Numbered from the stretch's first letter, positions 1 through 12,432 are shown. The stretch is DNA of 64,000 nucleotides from Gari tellinella (GCA_922989275.2 OV277861.1:53793623-53857622); one strand, 5' to 3'. Numbers and translations are program-made. Notes: generated from the letters alone by a model not told the origin.

Positions 1-148
1 GACCCTAAGGTTATAAAGCTTTTCAGTTGAGTCTAAAGTCGTTCTCAAGCATTTGATTGGTCAGATTTGAGCCTAGGCTCTAACCTGACCAATCAAATGC
101 TTGAGAACACACCCAGACTCAGCTCAAATGCTTTATAACCTTGGACTC
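1..148. repeat. Imperfect inverted repeat at head of duplicated segment
   Basis: The left arm (accctaaggttataaagc, then ttctcaagcatttgattgg) is repeated in reverse complement on the right (ccaatcaaatgcttgagaa, then gctttataaccttgg). The centre is near position 75. The same structure heads copy 2 at 28440-28588, so the duplicated unit may begin with a foldback end. Confidence 0.8.
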
Positions 149-1427
149 TGGTGTGCTTGATACATCTTTACATGAGATGTAAAATACGAGCTATAATTAG
201 AATGTTACTAGTAATGAGCATGTTCCATTACTTTGTTTATGTTTGCAGATATTTGAACTTTTAAAGATTAATTACCTACAGCTGCAGTTGTACGTATGTG
301 GGTCACCCTTTCTGCAATTTACTCTTACAGCGCTTAGTGATGCTTTAGTTGGTAACATGTCTACTGTGCTCAATATAGGCCATTTCCGAAATATTTGAAA
401 ACAGAATTGGGTGTCCAACGATATGCGCAGTGTTACTCCGCATCTCATTGGAAAACAAACTGTCTGCAAATGTAACCAAGATTTCTCCGTTTGTATGCGC
501 AGTTTAAATCCACGGAATGCACCAACACATGTTCTTCCACTTCTCCTTGTCAGAACTCGTCTGCTTTGATTTCGTCGTCTGCAGAAATAATATGCTTCTA
601 TATATTTTGGATATATAAAAAATAAACAGAAATTCTAAACAATCCGGATTCTTAACAGACGGTAACAAATTGGCGTCTAATCTGGAACCGTACTGTTTGC
701 AATAGCAACTAAATTGCCATTGGCAGAATACCGAGTTAGAAGTAAACGATTTCCGGTAAGTAAAGAGAAAAAGTCTAGTGCACGTGCACTACGTTTAAAT
801 TGTTCACCATTATGCTGCCGGGCGACATAATTGTTAACGGATTGGATCCGGTTCAGACACCGTGCAACGCGGCGTCTGATCGGGGTCAAACGCGTGTGAC
901 ATTCAGAGCAATGTTATTTTAGGTAAAACACCCCCAATTTAAGTAAACTCGTATATTGTAAAAGCGACTTCCATCATAACAGCGCTAAAAGGGTTTAACA
1001 TGACAATAAGAAACTTTGTAATCTTAAAATTTATAGAAAAGTGACGAGATCTATGTGATATAATTAAGTAGAAATAAAGCAGCAACCTCTTATAAATCGA
1101 CGGATTTACTGCATAGGTTTTACCTTTTCATTTGCAAATTAAACCATCTCAATTAACGCTCTTGCCGACAAAGTATCGACTGCTACATGTACAAAGTGTC
1201 ACGTCTTCAATGTAATGCCCATTTCACTGTTTGGAATATTGACACAAGTGCAAAACAGATTGGATCCTGATCAGACGCCACTCAACATTGCATGTGACCT
1301 GGATCTTAACCGTTTAGACAGACGACTTAAGTCGCTTAAATTACGAGAAAAAAAGTTTAAGAAGAGATAATGCTTAAGAAAGTTTCTTTAATATAAATCG
1401 CCTCCCTGAAATGTTTTCTGTATTATA

Positions 1428-1552
1428 CTTAACCCGTTTGTGCCTAGCGTCCCAAAAATTGACATAATTATGCGAAAAAAATGTAGACTCTGATCAGACG
1501 CCGCATCATGCAGCGTCAGATCAGGGTCTACACTGTTTGCTTATAAGAACAT
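1428..1552. mobile_element. Family B miniature element, truncated
   Basis: It starts with ttaacccgtttgtgcc, a variant of the family B end. It carries the B-type palindrome (gtagactctgatcagacgcc and its complement) and stops soon after tgtttgct. A second copy lies at 29870-29990 because it is part of the duplicated segment, so the insertion predates the duplication. Confidence 0.7.
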
Positions 1553-1710
1553 ATAAACAATACAAAACAAAACGTACATAATTTAATATAGTTTGTTTTC
1601 ATTACTTTTAATAAGCTTTGGTTGGCTGTCATTTTTGTTTCATAACTCCATGAAAAATGAAATTCAGGCCTCGTCTTGTCGGGATTTTTCTCTCTTAGTC
1701 CAACTGCTCT

Positions 1711-1865
1711 CCACAAGCGCTGCATTAAAGACGTCATTGACGACGACGCTACTACAAACCAACCTCTCGTTTTGACCGAAATACATATGGCGGAGGGACT
1801 ACAACCTACGTTTTAAAGGTGTACAAAAATGAACACTCGTGTCAGATTCTCTATTTAACTACTTT
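1711..1865 (-). repeat. Family E dispersed repeat, relic
   Basis: The order ccacaagcgctg, then a cgtcatt stretch, ggcggagggactacaa, then cactcgtgtcagattct resembles 36025-36230 and the reverse complement of 10197-10405. It is more diverged than either. The equivalent lies in copy 2 near 30145-30300. Confidence 0.45.
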
Positions 1866-3221
1866 CTAAAATTCAGTAGTGATGTTAAGTTATAAGGAAT
1901 AATTGAGGTATTGAAAAAACTGACTCGTGTCTTTTACAAGTGAATGCCGCCTATGAAACGGTTTATGAGGATGAGTAAGGACACTCCCTCTTACAGTGTA
2001 TTTCTTAATTCATTCAGTCATGGAACTTCAAAATTCCAGTTAAGCTTCGTCTATTTTGAACTATAACGGTATCTCCTTTATGACACCCAACATATAGAGT
2101 TCTAGCCCATATAATGATTGAATTGTTTGTGTGCCCGTCCGTGTGTCTTTCCGTTGTTACATCTGTTGTCAGGAGCAAATGTGCTTATACCGCATCAGCT
2201 AGGAATACCAAAGTTGATATATGAGTATATGTAGGGATGACACATTCTCTTGTAACAGTTTAGGTAATTGTGACATTGACTTAGAATTTAACCTTTTGTG
2301 TCAATTACACAATATGCTAAGCTTGTCCGAAGGATATTACCCATACATGATCAGCTTAGATAAGCAAATTTGGCGTGTGAGCATATTTTTTGTCTGCAGA
2401 GTGTTTGATCAAAGCGAAGCTTTTAATATATATTATTATACCTCACTCGATTTATCTACTATATAGCCTAGTGTGACGTCAGAAGGTGAAAATCCGTAAT
2501 GTTACATGGCTAACATCACATTTCGGCCCGCGTAACATTACCAAACGGCTCGCTTATTCGGCCCCGGTTTAAGTCATTCTTTCCCGTATCGGTTAACTTC
2601 TCTTGCTTAGTAACACAATAGCTTCTGAGAAACATAGGCACTCGAGGACAGACGCCTCTATCTTTTTATTCTACCCTAAAAACGAATTAAACGAATAAAT
2701 TCGATATTAATAAATGAATGAGACCTTACTTTGTCCAAAACGTACAAAATATTATCCAAAATGTCAATATCTATATAGGTCGTTTGCAGTTCAAAAAAAC
2801 ACGATAAATCTTAGATAATTTTAAAACTGGTGAACGTATTTAAATGAAAGTTTGCATACACTTATGATGTGCCTATACCAACTCTGACAAGGAAATTCAG
2901 AATTTTTGATAGTCTGACTAAAAACTTTTCTTCTTTGTTTTATATAAATTTTGTGTCGCTGAAAATGGTCAATTACGTGGGGTGTTATTGGCTATTACCT
3001 TGATCAAGTTTGTTTATATGGGAGAATATCCCCAGGTAAAATCCCGTGCTAGTTGCTTCTGTCTGAAAGGTGAATTAGTCCGGTGGCAGAGACTGATAAG
3101 CGTGTTTTGCGGGCCGTACAAAGTTTTTTTGCTGTTTCTATACGTCTGAGGTGTGCTCTTTAAGAATCTGAATGATGCCACTCTGGCATCATTGGGCAAT
3201 CCGCACAATATGCAAATTAAG

Positions 3222-3454
3222 GCCGCCATTACTGTAAATCTTGTTTTCGTCAATATCTCAGAAACTATGCATGGTATCAACATAATTTTGGTGTTTATCC
3301 CAATGTTTTGAGGGTAAATAATCAGATAAAGCCAATTAAGTAAAGATCACAGCAATATTTTGTACTGAATAGGCATATTTAGGCAGCCATTACTGAAAAT
3401 CTCGTTTTCGTCAATATCTCAGTACCTGTGCATGGTATCAAAATCATGTTGGTG
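3222..3454. repeat. Two direct copies of a roughly 73-base sequence
   Basis: Positions 3222-3294 (ccgccattactgtaaatc to attttggtgt) and 3381-3454 (gcagccattactgaaaatc to atgttggtgtct) align with few changes and are about 159 bases apart. They share ttttcgtcaatatctcag. The origin is unknown. Confidence 0.7.
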
Positions 3455-4149
3455 TCTAGCTCCAGACCCCAACTTGTACTGAGCACAAGAGCTTCTAGAG
3501 TTAAGCACACAGAACAGTGTATTAAATGACATAGCAGGAGGTTGATTAGAGTCCCAAAAGATGGGAGAACAGAGGTGCTTGACTGCTTGTCGATCGAAAA
3601 AAAAGGGGGGGGCTGCCTGCCAGTGCAAAATCAGATGGGGATGGGGTTTCATGTCCTGGTCAGTTTAGGGTTTGTGATTTTAACACGTATACAACCAATG
3701 TTATTTACGTTGATGCACAGTCGATTCCAAGAATCAATAGGCCTACGAATTGATTGTGGGACGAATCGTTCCCGGATAAGGAACGGGTACAAACTTACAG
3801 AACTAGGCTAGTAAAGATTAAAATAAAATACTTTACAAACCTTTAGTAAAATGTGGAAGAGTATGAGTTTGTCGACTGCTCACAAATGGTCCTTTATCCT
3901 GGCGATCGATACCTTTGTCCAGCGATGACTGCAAATTATTGTTTACTGGCGTCCAATTTTTTGGATATGGAGTAATAAAATGACGCTTCCAAAAGTTTAC
4001 TAGGAGCCGCATTTAAATATTGCGGGTTTGATCACGATCGTGGCGGATTTACACCATTTATTGCTTCTTTGACATTTGAATCGACGATTTTTCATTGGTT
4101 TTTTTCGGCCGCCATGACACTTGCGATAAACTTACGTGAAGTTGAACCC

Positions 4150-4293
4150 GTCGTAAGTTTTTGACCAAAAGTTACGATATCGTAACTTTAATTCTCTACG
4201 ATAATGTTAGTAAGACGGTCGTAAGTAGTTACGACTGCCCTACGACAAAAGATACGATAAAATTTAACGTACGATGTTTAGTAAGACGAGCCC
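4150..4293. mobile_element. Family G inverted-repeat element, fragment
   Basis: The right end, cgtacgatgtttagtaagacgagccc, is the reverse complement of the family G left end at 11005. The interior is rich in gtcgtaag/cttacgac motifs and has a perfect ttacgatatcgtaa palindrome. The left end is not clear. Confidence 0.5.
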
Positions 4294-5688
4294 CTGATCC
4301 GGATTACTATTTGCTATGGGTATTTGTTTAAGCTTAAACGCGTTTTTGGACAGAATAACGTATTCTACACTGTAAGGGCGATAGAGGTCAAGGGGACAGA
4401 CGATAACACCAACACGGATGCATGGGGTTTTGACAACAGCTGATTCACTTAAGATACACTTAATCTCGGCGAGTTCGCTCTTAAACACGCGCCAGACTTA
4501 AAATTAGCAATTTCTTGTCGTCTGCGGCAATACTAAAATAGATGTCCATATGTACATAAGTACCCTATCTCTTTCCGGGTCAAATAGTTTTAATCGATAT
4601 CAAATGTCGGGTTACTCGGGGTCTCTGCTAGATCCAAACTGTTTGCAACAAGCATTAAGATTCGACCATAGCGTGGTGCATGAACCATAACACGTTACGT
4701 GACCCTAAATTAGGGTGGACGTTAACTGTAAACATATTAAGCGAAAATTAAAATACATTTGCAAAAATCCCACGCCGGGTACATGTTTCTCTGCATAACG
4801 TTCAGATTGCGAATTGAATGTCGGTCGTATAGATCTATGATTATTTGGTTAAAACTTAAAAGTATCTACAGTTACTGTTTAAATAATTCCCAATAGCACT
4901 GGGGCCAACGAATAAAGCAGAAACCATAAGTCAAAACTACATGTAGGTTGAACATACTTGATTTTAATTGTGATACTGTTACAAACAGTTTAATTCCAGA
5001 CGAATCTTTGAAAAACTTTAAAATATGGGACACCTTGTGTTAATTGTTGACAGAAAAATGCATATATATTCATTATTGATAACTTCTGTAAACGAAGAAA
5101 TAATTTACAACAAAATATGTTGTAGTTGATGATGGTTAAGTGTTCATAATTGTTTGGACACCGCCCTGGACATCCGTGTCTTGACCTTAGCAAAATTAGG
5201 GTCAGGATAACAATACTTGAAACTGTCATTGTCTTCGGCCACTGCTTCAGATAAGGGGAGAAGTACTCGAGGAATAACATCCTTGTATACCCACTAAACT
5301 GTATGATTGTTTTGCTTTAGTTAACCATCGTCTTTTAAACAACGACGTCATATATAGGCACACAGAAGTACGGGCTATCATTTTTTATCAATAAACATAT
5401 CTTCACCTATCATCCAATATCCTATTTCTAGTTTTAAAGAAATATGTTTTGATTTGGAATAATGGATATGTTATCAAAAGTCAACTTAAGAAACTCGGTT
5501 AATTTCTACCTAAGAGAATTCAAGGTATCGAGTTTCGACTGTTATATATTCCTCAAGCTAATTTGAATGTCAAATTCATACTTTAATACCCTGTGCACGA
5601 CAATAATATTTATTATATCATCCATGATTTTTTTTAAACAAGCTGTCAATTTGCTATTTGGTGTTCCGGGTCTTTCCTTTCATCCTTT

Positions 5689-5917
5689 TTAACCCATTTA
5701 TACCCAGTGGATTCTTCCATGTTTATATATTGGACTAGTCCATTTTTTATCAAATGGATGCCTGGTCAAAATTTTCATTTTCATTTTGTTTTATATTGAG
5801 ATTCTTATCAGCAAACAGTGTAGGCTCCGATTAGACGCCGCATTATGCGGCGTCTAATCAGAGTCTAGACTGTTTGCCTATGTCCCATATATGGGATCGT
5901 GGGCACACATGGGTTAA
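5689..5917. mobile_element. Family B miniature element, complete
   Basis: It begins TTAACCCATTTATACCCA and ends in the inverted form ...GTGGGCACACATGGGTTAA. TTAA sits at both ends with CCC just inside, as in piggyBac-type elements (inference). The palindromic module at about 5812-5878 has a gcattatgc loop. Length is about 229 bases and there is no coding capacity. Confidence 0.8.
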
Positions 5918-6424
5918 AGCTATATTCTGTAATATGTTTCTCTGTAACTGAGGGTATATTCTGAAAATTCAAAGAGTTGGTTCGCAATTGATTTATATGC
6001 TTAAACCACACCAAAGACCCCTCGGTGATGAAGTTCTTTGAATCACTAATTTACTCACATGAATGGAATTTTGTTGCACTAATTATAGCTTAACCTATAT
6101 ACAGCGGCCGTTCAAAAGTAGTACCTACATTTTTGTATATCTCATTTATCTAGCAGCTTTAACACGACGAAGGTAATGCAGATAACTCATACGGAATTGT
6201 ATGCATATGTTTGTTCTGTATGTCGTAAGGATCGCTAATGTTTTATACTGAGTGGAAACTGCACACAGCATTTTCTGTAGTTACTTGGTATATTTTATAT
6301 TCAGTTATATTTAGTCACTAATAAAACAAAATCAAACGTGTAATTAACTGTACCTTTTATTTCTCACCTATGCCTCTAGAAATAATCAAAGTACTCACAA
6401 TACTGAAGATTCCTGATAGTTTTA

Positions 6425-6508
6425 AATAACATGGCCATGCGGCGACTGATATGGATTCAAAGTGCTGGTAAAAATTATTTTGTCGCGATCAGCAGGCAAA
6501 TGGTTAAG
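6425..6508. mobile_element. Family A miniature element, right-end relic
   Basis: It contains a half module (ggcgactgatatggattcaaa) and the family A end cgcgatcagcaggcaaatggttaag. The left half is missing. Confidence 0.5.
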
Positions 6509-6528
6509 GCAAGTGTTTTGGGACACTG

Positions 6529-6646
6529 CTATATTTCAAGCTCGGTTTAGGGTTACATACCCGTGTTTCAAAGTTAAAATGCGGTTTAGCCGCGTTTTAA
6601 CTTTGAAACACGGGTATGTTCGACTTAACCGAGTTCGAGATATCGA
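6529..6646. repeat. Long near-perfect palindrome
   Basis: The arms run from gatatttcaagctcggttta inward through acccgtgtttcaaagttaaa to a gcggtttagccgc centre near 6590, and out again to ttcgagatatc. Each arm is about 55 bases with few mismatches. It is not related to the GACGCC module. Confidence 0.75.
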
Positions 6647-6946
6647 AGTTCGACAGTATACTCTTTCCTTGCTACTGAAACATACAATCAAACAACTTTT
6701 AAACGCATCCGTATTTTTAAGTTGAAACATGGCTTTATCTTTTTCACTTTAAGACAAGAGTGTGAACGACTCAAGCGATCCTAATTTATCGATATTCAAT
6801 AGCAATAGTACGTTAAAGCTCGAATTAAGCCCGTTCGATTGAATTGATGGCCGCTCAAGACCGTCAGCACCTTATATCGACTGTCTCTGCATTATACGTG
6901 TAATATGTTCACCTATTGTAGGGGGGAGGGGGTCAAGAAATCATAG

Positions 6947-7073
6947 TTAACCCATTTGTGCCCACGATCCCATATATGGGACATAGGCAAACAGTGTAGA
7001 CTCTGATTAGACGCCGCATTATGCGGCGTCTGATCAGGGTCTACAGTGTTTGCTGATAGGAATTTCAATATGC
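6947..7073. mobile_element. Family B miniature element, 3'-truncated
   Basis: It starts TTAACCCATTTGTGCCC, then gatcccatatatgggac and the complete palindromic module with a gcattatgc loop. It ends after gctgataggaatttcaatat without the far terminus. Orientation is opposite to 5689-5917. Confidence 0.75.
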
Positions 7074-7290
7074 CTTTGTCGAAACCTATCGTGTGTTTTA
7101 TGCTAACGTTTGATTTTGTTCTGTTGTCTGTACATTTTAATATAAATACAATTCAGATTCGAGGCAATTTGACTTGAACAAAAAGTGCTACGAGTGTCAA
7201 CTAATTGTTACCCTGATTAGACCCCCGTGTTACTTTGGTTTCCGTTCTTTGTCAGCTATTTGCAATGTCTTTTCAACGACATTAAATTAA

Positions 7291-7582
7291 ATTGTGGGCG
7301 TTGTTCAGAGGGAGTCGTTATAGGGAGGGAAATTGGTTTACATTTGCAAACAGCTTATTTCCAGATCAGACGCCGCGTAACTAGATTCAAGTTAATTGTC
7401 ACTCGTCATTAAGTTTTTCTCTGTCAAAACTTAAAGAAATACAGCAGACGACAATTTCAAGCAGACGATATTACAACAGTAAAAGCGTAAGACATAATTG
7501 TCCTGTTCAGGGAACTGCGGCAAGAGTAGTTGTAAGGAGGGAGTCGTTGTTAGGAGGGCCGTAGTAGAGAGGGAGCGCTATA
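7291..7582. mobile_element. Family D miniature element, left end truncated
   Basis: It has the subterminal cgttgttcagagggagtcgtt, an eroded palindromic module (cagatcagacgccgcgtaac), the cagacgacaatt motif and a complete right end, gtcgttgttaggagggccg to gagcgctata. The outer tacagcgctccctctctac start is missing. Confidence 0.75.
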
Positions 7583-7615
7583 GCAGTAAAAGCCAATGGA
7601 TGTAAAGGTTCTAAC

Positions 7616-7828
7616 TAACCCTTATCCTGCTGAAAAGTCGTCTGCTTTAAAATTGTCGTCTGCAAATTTAGTAAAATTAGAATTTATACACTTTTAAATT
7701 AAAGTATCCTATAAACGAATGTCAAACAGCTTTGATCCAGACCAGACGCCGCGTTACGCGGCGTCTGGTCTGGATCAAAACTGTTTGCAAATATAACTCA
7801 AGTCGCGATCAGCAGGATAAGGGGTTAA
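7616..7828. mobile_element. Family A miniature element, complete
   Basis: The terminal inverted repeats are taacccttatcctgctg and cagcaggataaggggttaa. The interior has gtcgtctgctttaaa, gtcgtctgcaaatt, and a module (gatccagaccagacgccgcg and its complement) whose arms have drifted together to ccagac/gtctgg. Length is about 213 bases. Confidence 0.85.
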
Positions 7829-8689
7829 GGTAAGGACTTGAAATAGCACCGTGGTAGCATATAAACGAAAGAATGTAAGCATGGTGCTTTGGGCGAGATA
7901 CTTGATAATTAAACATTCTATTTCAGTATCAAAGTCTGCAATATTTGGTTGAACATTAAAAGGACAAAGCAACAAAAATAGTAATGCAATTAATCATGGC
8001 ATTCATATGTTCAGCTATAATTCAGTGCAGACATGAGGAAATAATAAAGACGTAATTATGGTGTCTTTACCCTCACCTTCATAGCGAAGTGTTCTGCCCA
8101 TCTTCGCATACTGTGTTCAAAGCAGCTGCTGCTTAAAGCAAGATGAAAGTAAATCAAAAAGTTTCAATAGCAGCGTTCTGCTTACATGTGTCCTACTTTC
8201 AGCAAACAACTTTATTTAATACAATAACTGAATATTCATTAATAAATGCTTAAAGTAAATATGGAAAACTTTAAATGCTTAGCAAAGCAATACATTCATC
8301 TACTAATTTACGCTGATCAAGTCATTGTATACACATTTTGTAAGCCAGACAATTTCCTTGCAATAATCATGGATCTTATGGACATGTCGCTAGCAAAGAA
8401 CCATTGAAGCTTCTCGTGTGAGACTCTACCTTTATATTTGATAGTTTGGTTAGAAAAACCCATATAAAATCACTAAAGCATGAGTATAATCTGGACCTCA
8501 CCAGGTAAACTGAGATTGACACCTCCAGAACAATGGGCTGGTGGTCCCTCAATGGACTGAGGAAAAGTCTTTAAGAAGGAGGACAGCTAAGGAAAACACT
8601 CAGGCCTCTGTATACTATCTATTAAAAAAGATAAACTGCGTGCAGTAAACTCTGGACATTACTTTAAGAAAATTTAACTATATTTCTAA

Positions 8690-8813
8690 TCTGAGTAGCA
8701 AACAGGTTGGAGTCTGATCAGACGCCGGGTCACCCGGCATCTGATCTGACTCCAACCCGTTTGCAATGGAAATAATAGTTCTAGTATATAAATGCGTTTA
8801 TTGGAAAGGCATT
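8690..8813 (-). mobile_element. Family F miniature element, internal fragment
   Basis: The F-type module (gcaaacaggttggagtctga, cgccgggtcacccggc loop) is followed by the F interior, aatggaaataatagttcta to gcgtttattggaaa. The terminal CAGTGGAG ends are absent. Confidence 0.7.
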
Positions 8814-8988
8814 AAATAATAGTAAAGTTAGCGCAGCGGTCTCATGCTGTACGTACGAGGATCATACTTATCCCAAGTAGGAACGTGAACGATTATATAT
8901 TCGATGTTACCTTGCTTACCTATTTGCCATAATTAACTATTCTGTTCTAAAAATAACTCGGACAAGTCAGAAAAATCGGACAATACCT

Positions 8989-9160
8989 TTAACATTACCC
9001 TTTCACTGCTATGATGTCACCACCTTCAAACAAATCACGTCTGCTGTTATTTCTCAAATTTATATTTCGGACAATTTGACGTCAGAAACATCGAAACGAG
9101 TAAACGAAACTGTTTGGATTCTTATCAGACTCCACGTTGCAAACTGTTTGCCAATAATCA
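8989..9160. mobile_element. Family A miniature element, decayed
   Basis: The order taccctttcactg, cgtctgctgttatttctcaaa, aaacatcgaaacgagt, half module (aaactgtttggattcttatc) matches family A (compare 17907-18142). The palindrome has mostly collapsed and the right end is lost. Confidence 0.5.
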
Positions 9161-9387
9161 TTGTCAGGCAGTGACGGGATTAGAAGAACCATGGCTTCTT
9201 TTGTGAGATTGAAAAAAAGTTTGGATTCTTCTGTATTATAAATGCCAAACGGGATATAATAAATTTCAAAGGAATAGCAGGCCTTAATTAGTACCATTGG
9301 TGCGACGGAGGCCTAAAGCGTATAAAATAAGTTACACGTACGTGAACTGGAACAGGGATGATTCAGCCAGAAATTTGTTGTAAAGTT

Positions 9388-9772
9388 AATACTGCACTCC
9401 CTCTCTACAACGGCCCTCCCAACAACGACTCCCGCATTATAACGACCTTTGCCGCTGTTCCTCCAAACAAGTCAATTATGTCTAACCATTTCATGGCTGC
9501 AATACCGTCTGCTTAAATTTGTTGTCAGCTGTTTTGCTCAAAGTTACATATAAGTGGACATTTTGATAGAATATATATAATGACGAGTGACAAACAGCTT
9601 GAATCCAGATCAGACGCCGCTTTACGCGGCGTTTGATCTGGATCCAAGCTGTTTGCATATTTAAGTCAAGTCTAAAGTTGCCCTCCATATAACGACTCCC
9701 TCCGACAAACACACACAATATGTGTCTCCCATTGGGTGTCGTTGTAGAGAGGGACACTATAGCAAAAAGCAG
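9388..9772 (-). mobile_element. Family D miniature element, near complete
   Basis: It opens with ctccctctctacaacggccc, then ccaacaacgactccc, and closes with gggtgtcgttgtagagaggg. The interior contains the family A arrangement (cgtctgcttaaatt, ttgtcagctg, cattttgatag, gacgagtgacaaacagcttg) and the module with a cgctttacgcg loop. It looks like a D-type border around an A-type core. Confidence 0.8.
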
Positions 9773-10060
9773 TTTAATTATAAAATTAGTTTCCATTCAC
9801 ATATCAATTAAGTTTGAATTTACATGACAGTTTCGGCACACCATTGGTGTGCCTTCCTCAGACTGTGAATTGACCGTTGAAGGATGACGTCACATACCAT
9901 GTTTACTAACGGTAGTTTTTCCCGTTTAATTGAATAATATGCTATCCGTGAAAAAAGCAGTTTACTTTAAAAGTTACAGATATTGTATGCCTTTATAAGG
10001 GGTCCCCGATTGGAACAAGTTTGAGTGATGAACATTAATGATATTGACATGTTCTATTGT

Positions 10061-10195
10061 TACAGCGCTCCCTCTCTACAACGACACCGACTAGGAGACA
10101 AAGAAAATGTGCGTTGTTCGGAGGGAGTCGTTATAGCGAGGGAAATTGGCTTACATTTGCAAACAGCTTATATCAGGATCAGACGCCGCGTAGTC
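10061..10195 (+). mobile_element. Family D miniature element, left part only
   Basis: It begins TACAGCGCTCCCTCTCTACA, followed by gtgcgttgttcggagggagt, aaattggcttacatttgcaa and half a module. It breaks off at gacgccgcgtagtcatc, exactly where the family E repeat starts. Confidence 0.75.
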
Positions 10196-10196
10196 A

Positions 10197-10405
10197 TCTT
10201 AATCAACGAGTTTATTAAAAATGATATATAATGAGCACGAATGTGAGATTCTATTTATCACATAACAAGTTTAAGCAACTATTGATTGAAGTTGTAGTTT
10301 GTAGACCCTCCGCTACATAGATTTTCCGCCAAAATGTTACGTTGTTTATGTTAACGTCGTCGCAAATGACGTCATTTGGCGTCCCGCTACATGCAGCGCT
10401 TGTGG
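10197..10405 (+). repeat. Family E dispersed repeat
   Basis: It runs from ttaatcaacgagtttatta through gtgagattctatttatcac, tagaccctccgcta and gacgtcatttggcgtcccg to gcgcttgtgg. The reverse complement is recognisable at 36025-36230, and a relic lies at 1711-1865. There is no coding capacity and the class is unknown. Confidence 0.6.
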
Positions 10406-11004
10406 ACGAACAGGTTGGACCGGAGCCTAAATACGATATTCCACTAGTGGATTACGATATTATATTTACATAATGACTTTATATCACTCCCAGACCGCAA
10501 GTTATGTGATAAAAAGGTACCTCAACCTTGTAATTCAAATAATCATAACTCATAAGTGTTAGCCTGCGAAGCAAGAATCTTATAATTATTTGAATTACTA
10601 TGCTGATCCAAAAAGGAAAAAATATTGGGATCTTGTTCAGGAGCTGGGTTGACAGATTGCTTTAGTCTGTTTGTTTGATTGTAATCTTGTTTATCTGTGT
10701 GTTTGCTTGTATATATGTCCACAACTTTACTATTTGCAACAAAAAAGGAACTTAATGGGATAGAAACTTAATTTTAGCAAATGTAGCCTGATAGTTTAGT
10801 ATAGCTTTGGTAACAAAGATCAAGGTTATTTAGAGGACCAGTAATCTATAATTTTAGAACATGTGATAGAGACTTCATATTTGGCTTATATACTCAACAT
10901 CAACGTTTTTGAGTTTCGGTTTGATTGATTTATAGTTTGCAGCTGTATTCTGCTATAAAAAAACATTTAGCTCAGTAAAGGCTTGGTCATGTCAGCAAAA
11001 CATC

Positions 11005-11250
11005 CGGGGCCCGTCTTACTAAACGTCGTACGACAAATATTGTCGTAAGTCAGATTCTAAACTTCGCAATTACCATTTATTTCTCAATCTAATCTTTTCT
11101 TGTGATATCTCTTTGGAATCGTCTTGAAAAGACGATTCCAAAGAGATGTCACAAGACAAGATTAGATGGAAAAATAATGAATTAAATGTATTTTAAAGTT
11201 TTGACTTACGACCGTTTTTGTCGTAGGACGTTTCATAAGATGGGCACCAG
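11005..11250. mobile_element. Family G inverted-repeat element, complete
   Basis: Ends are ggggcccgtcttactaaacg and cgtttcataagatgggcacc, with cgtacgacaaatattgtcg just inside. The centre is a perfect hairpin, atctctttggaatcgtcttg / caagacgattccaaagagat, near 11130. It is homologous to 35103-35352. Confidence 0.75.
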
Positions 11251-11440
11251 GGCGCATAGTCGTTTACAAACATACATGTACATCATTGTCTCTAAATAGT
11301 ACTGTTTTATTAAAGAATTTTGGTTTCCGTTGGAAGAAATGTTAAATGAAAAGTTTGATTTCAATTAGACCATCAATACTGCTTGTTTTGTATGTATGTT
11401 GTGGAGTATTTCATATAACGAAGCCTTATTGGATGATTAA

Positions 11441-11684
11441 TTAACCCTTTCACTTCCAAATGATATGTGAGTTGTTACCTTTTAATAGCCATAGTGTCGT
11501 TTACTGCAACATTGTTGTTTGTAATATCTTTTCAAAGTTAGATTCCATGCAGTTTGTCAAAGAAAAATTTAAAAATAGTGTCAAAAAGTTTGAATCCTGA
11601 TCAGACACCGCGTAACCCGGTGTCTGATCTGGGTCCAAAACTTGTTGCAAAGTCGCCTTTAGTCGCGCACGACTGTTTAAAGGG
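11441..11684. mobile_element. Family A miniature element, diverged
   Basis: It starts TTAACCCTTTCACTTCC. The module is gaatcctgatcagacaccgc with a gtaac loop, and the right side ends cgcacgactgtttaaaggg. Both arms carry the same cacc/ggtg variant, so complementarity is kept. Confidence 0.7.
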
Positions 11685-12228
11685 CTACATAATTTCTATG
11701 TACTTAACTTACTCTAGTAACCTACTAAGCAAATTAATTTAAGAAGAACCAATTCACGATTGGCAGTACTAATGTAACAGTAATTGGTATTATAAATCAC
11801 TAGCTCGTAGTTCTTCTCCTTTTACAGTGCAATAAATCTAATATATATAGGAGGTAATTTTAGAATCGCATGGAAAACCAACTCCCAAGGACAACGTTTC
11901 TAATTGTTTATGTGGTGAACCCTTTCTTCTATAGCTTGTTTTCAGTATTGAGCACAGATGACCACTTAAAACAGGCTAAAACTAAAGCAGAATGTGCCTT
12001 ATGGTGTATTTAGCTTCAATTTACCATTTGCTAGGATGTCGGTAATATTTCTAATATCGCACATTAATGGCAGTATAAATTTGGAAGTATTTCCTTCGGT
12101 TACACTGTTGAGGAATCAACTAATTGTGTTAAAATGTCTATTAAGTAAAAGGTATGCAAACGGAATACAAACGAATTTCGATAAAATGTAGAAAATTACA
12201 ATGTTTTGACAATTCTCACTATTTATTT

Positions 12229-12432
12229 TTACCCATCTGCGCCCAATGGATTCGTCTTTGCTTATATATTGGAATAGTCCTTTTTTTGCATAAGCATTAC
12301 ATGGTCTAAATGTTTGATTTATATTGAAATCCCTATCAGCAAACAGTGTAGACTCTGATCTGACGCCACATTATGCTGCGTCTGATCAAAGTCGACACTG
12401 TTTGCCTATGTGATCGTGGACACACAAATCAC
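12229..12432. mobile_element. Family B miniature element, diverged
   Basis: It starts ttacccatctgcgcccaatg, followed by gcttatatattggaatagtc, the module gtagactctgatctgacgcc to gtcgacactgtttg, and ends at gatcgtggacacaca. The cccatatatggga block is missing. Confidence 0.7.

Larger units (their letters stand above)
1..2763. repeat. Segmental duplication, copy 1 (partner 28440-31402)
   Basis: Read side by side, this stretch matches 28440-31402 almost base for base. Differences are single substitutions and small indels, for example copy 1 lacks about 19 bases near 1903 and has extra bases near 1660 and 2155. Homology stops at 2763 just after 'atccaaaatgtc'. The left end coincides with the window edge, so copy 1 may extend further left. 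The segment contains an inverted repeat at its head, old palindromic-module relics (about 640-895 and 1251-1316), a family B fragment (1428-1552) and a family E relic (1711-1865). I see no convincing gene in it. Short frames such as 2221-2466 differ between the copies mostly at amino-acid-changing sites, which argues against coding. Confidence 0.9.

Noticed and set aside
272..469. A 65-codon minus frame present in both copies (also 28710-28907)
   Set aside because: Same argument; the third, older copy at 19650 does not keep the frame.
2221..2466. An 81-codon frame conserved in both duplication copies (also 30657-30902)
   Set aside because: Conservation follows from the recent duplication. 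The differences between copies are mostly amino-acid changing, and the region resembles non-coding mollusc repeats.
9825..9870. agtttcggcacacc / ggtgtgccttcctcag, reminiscent of retroelement ends with 'gtttcggc'
   Set aside because: Only one short occurrence, with no frame or terminal structure to support an element.
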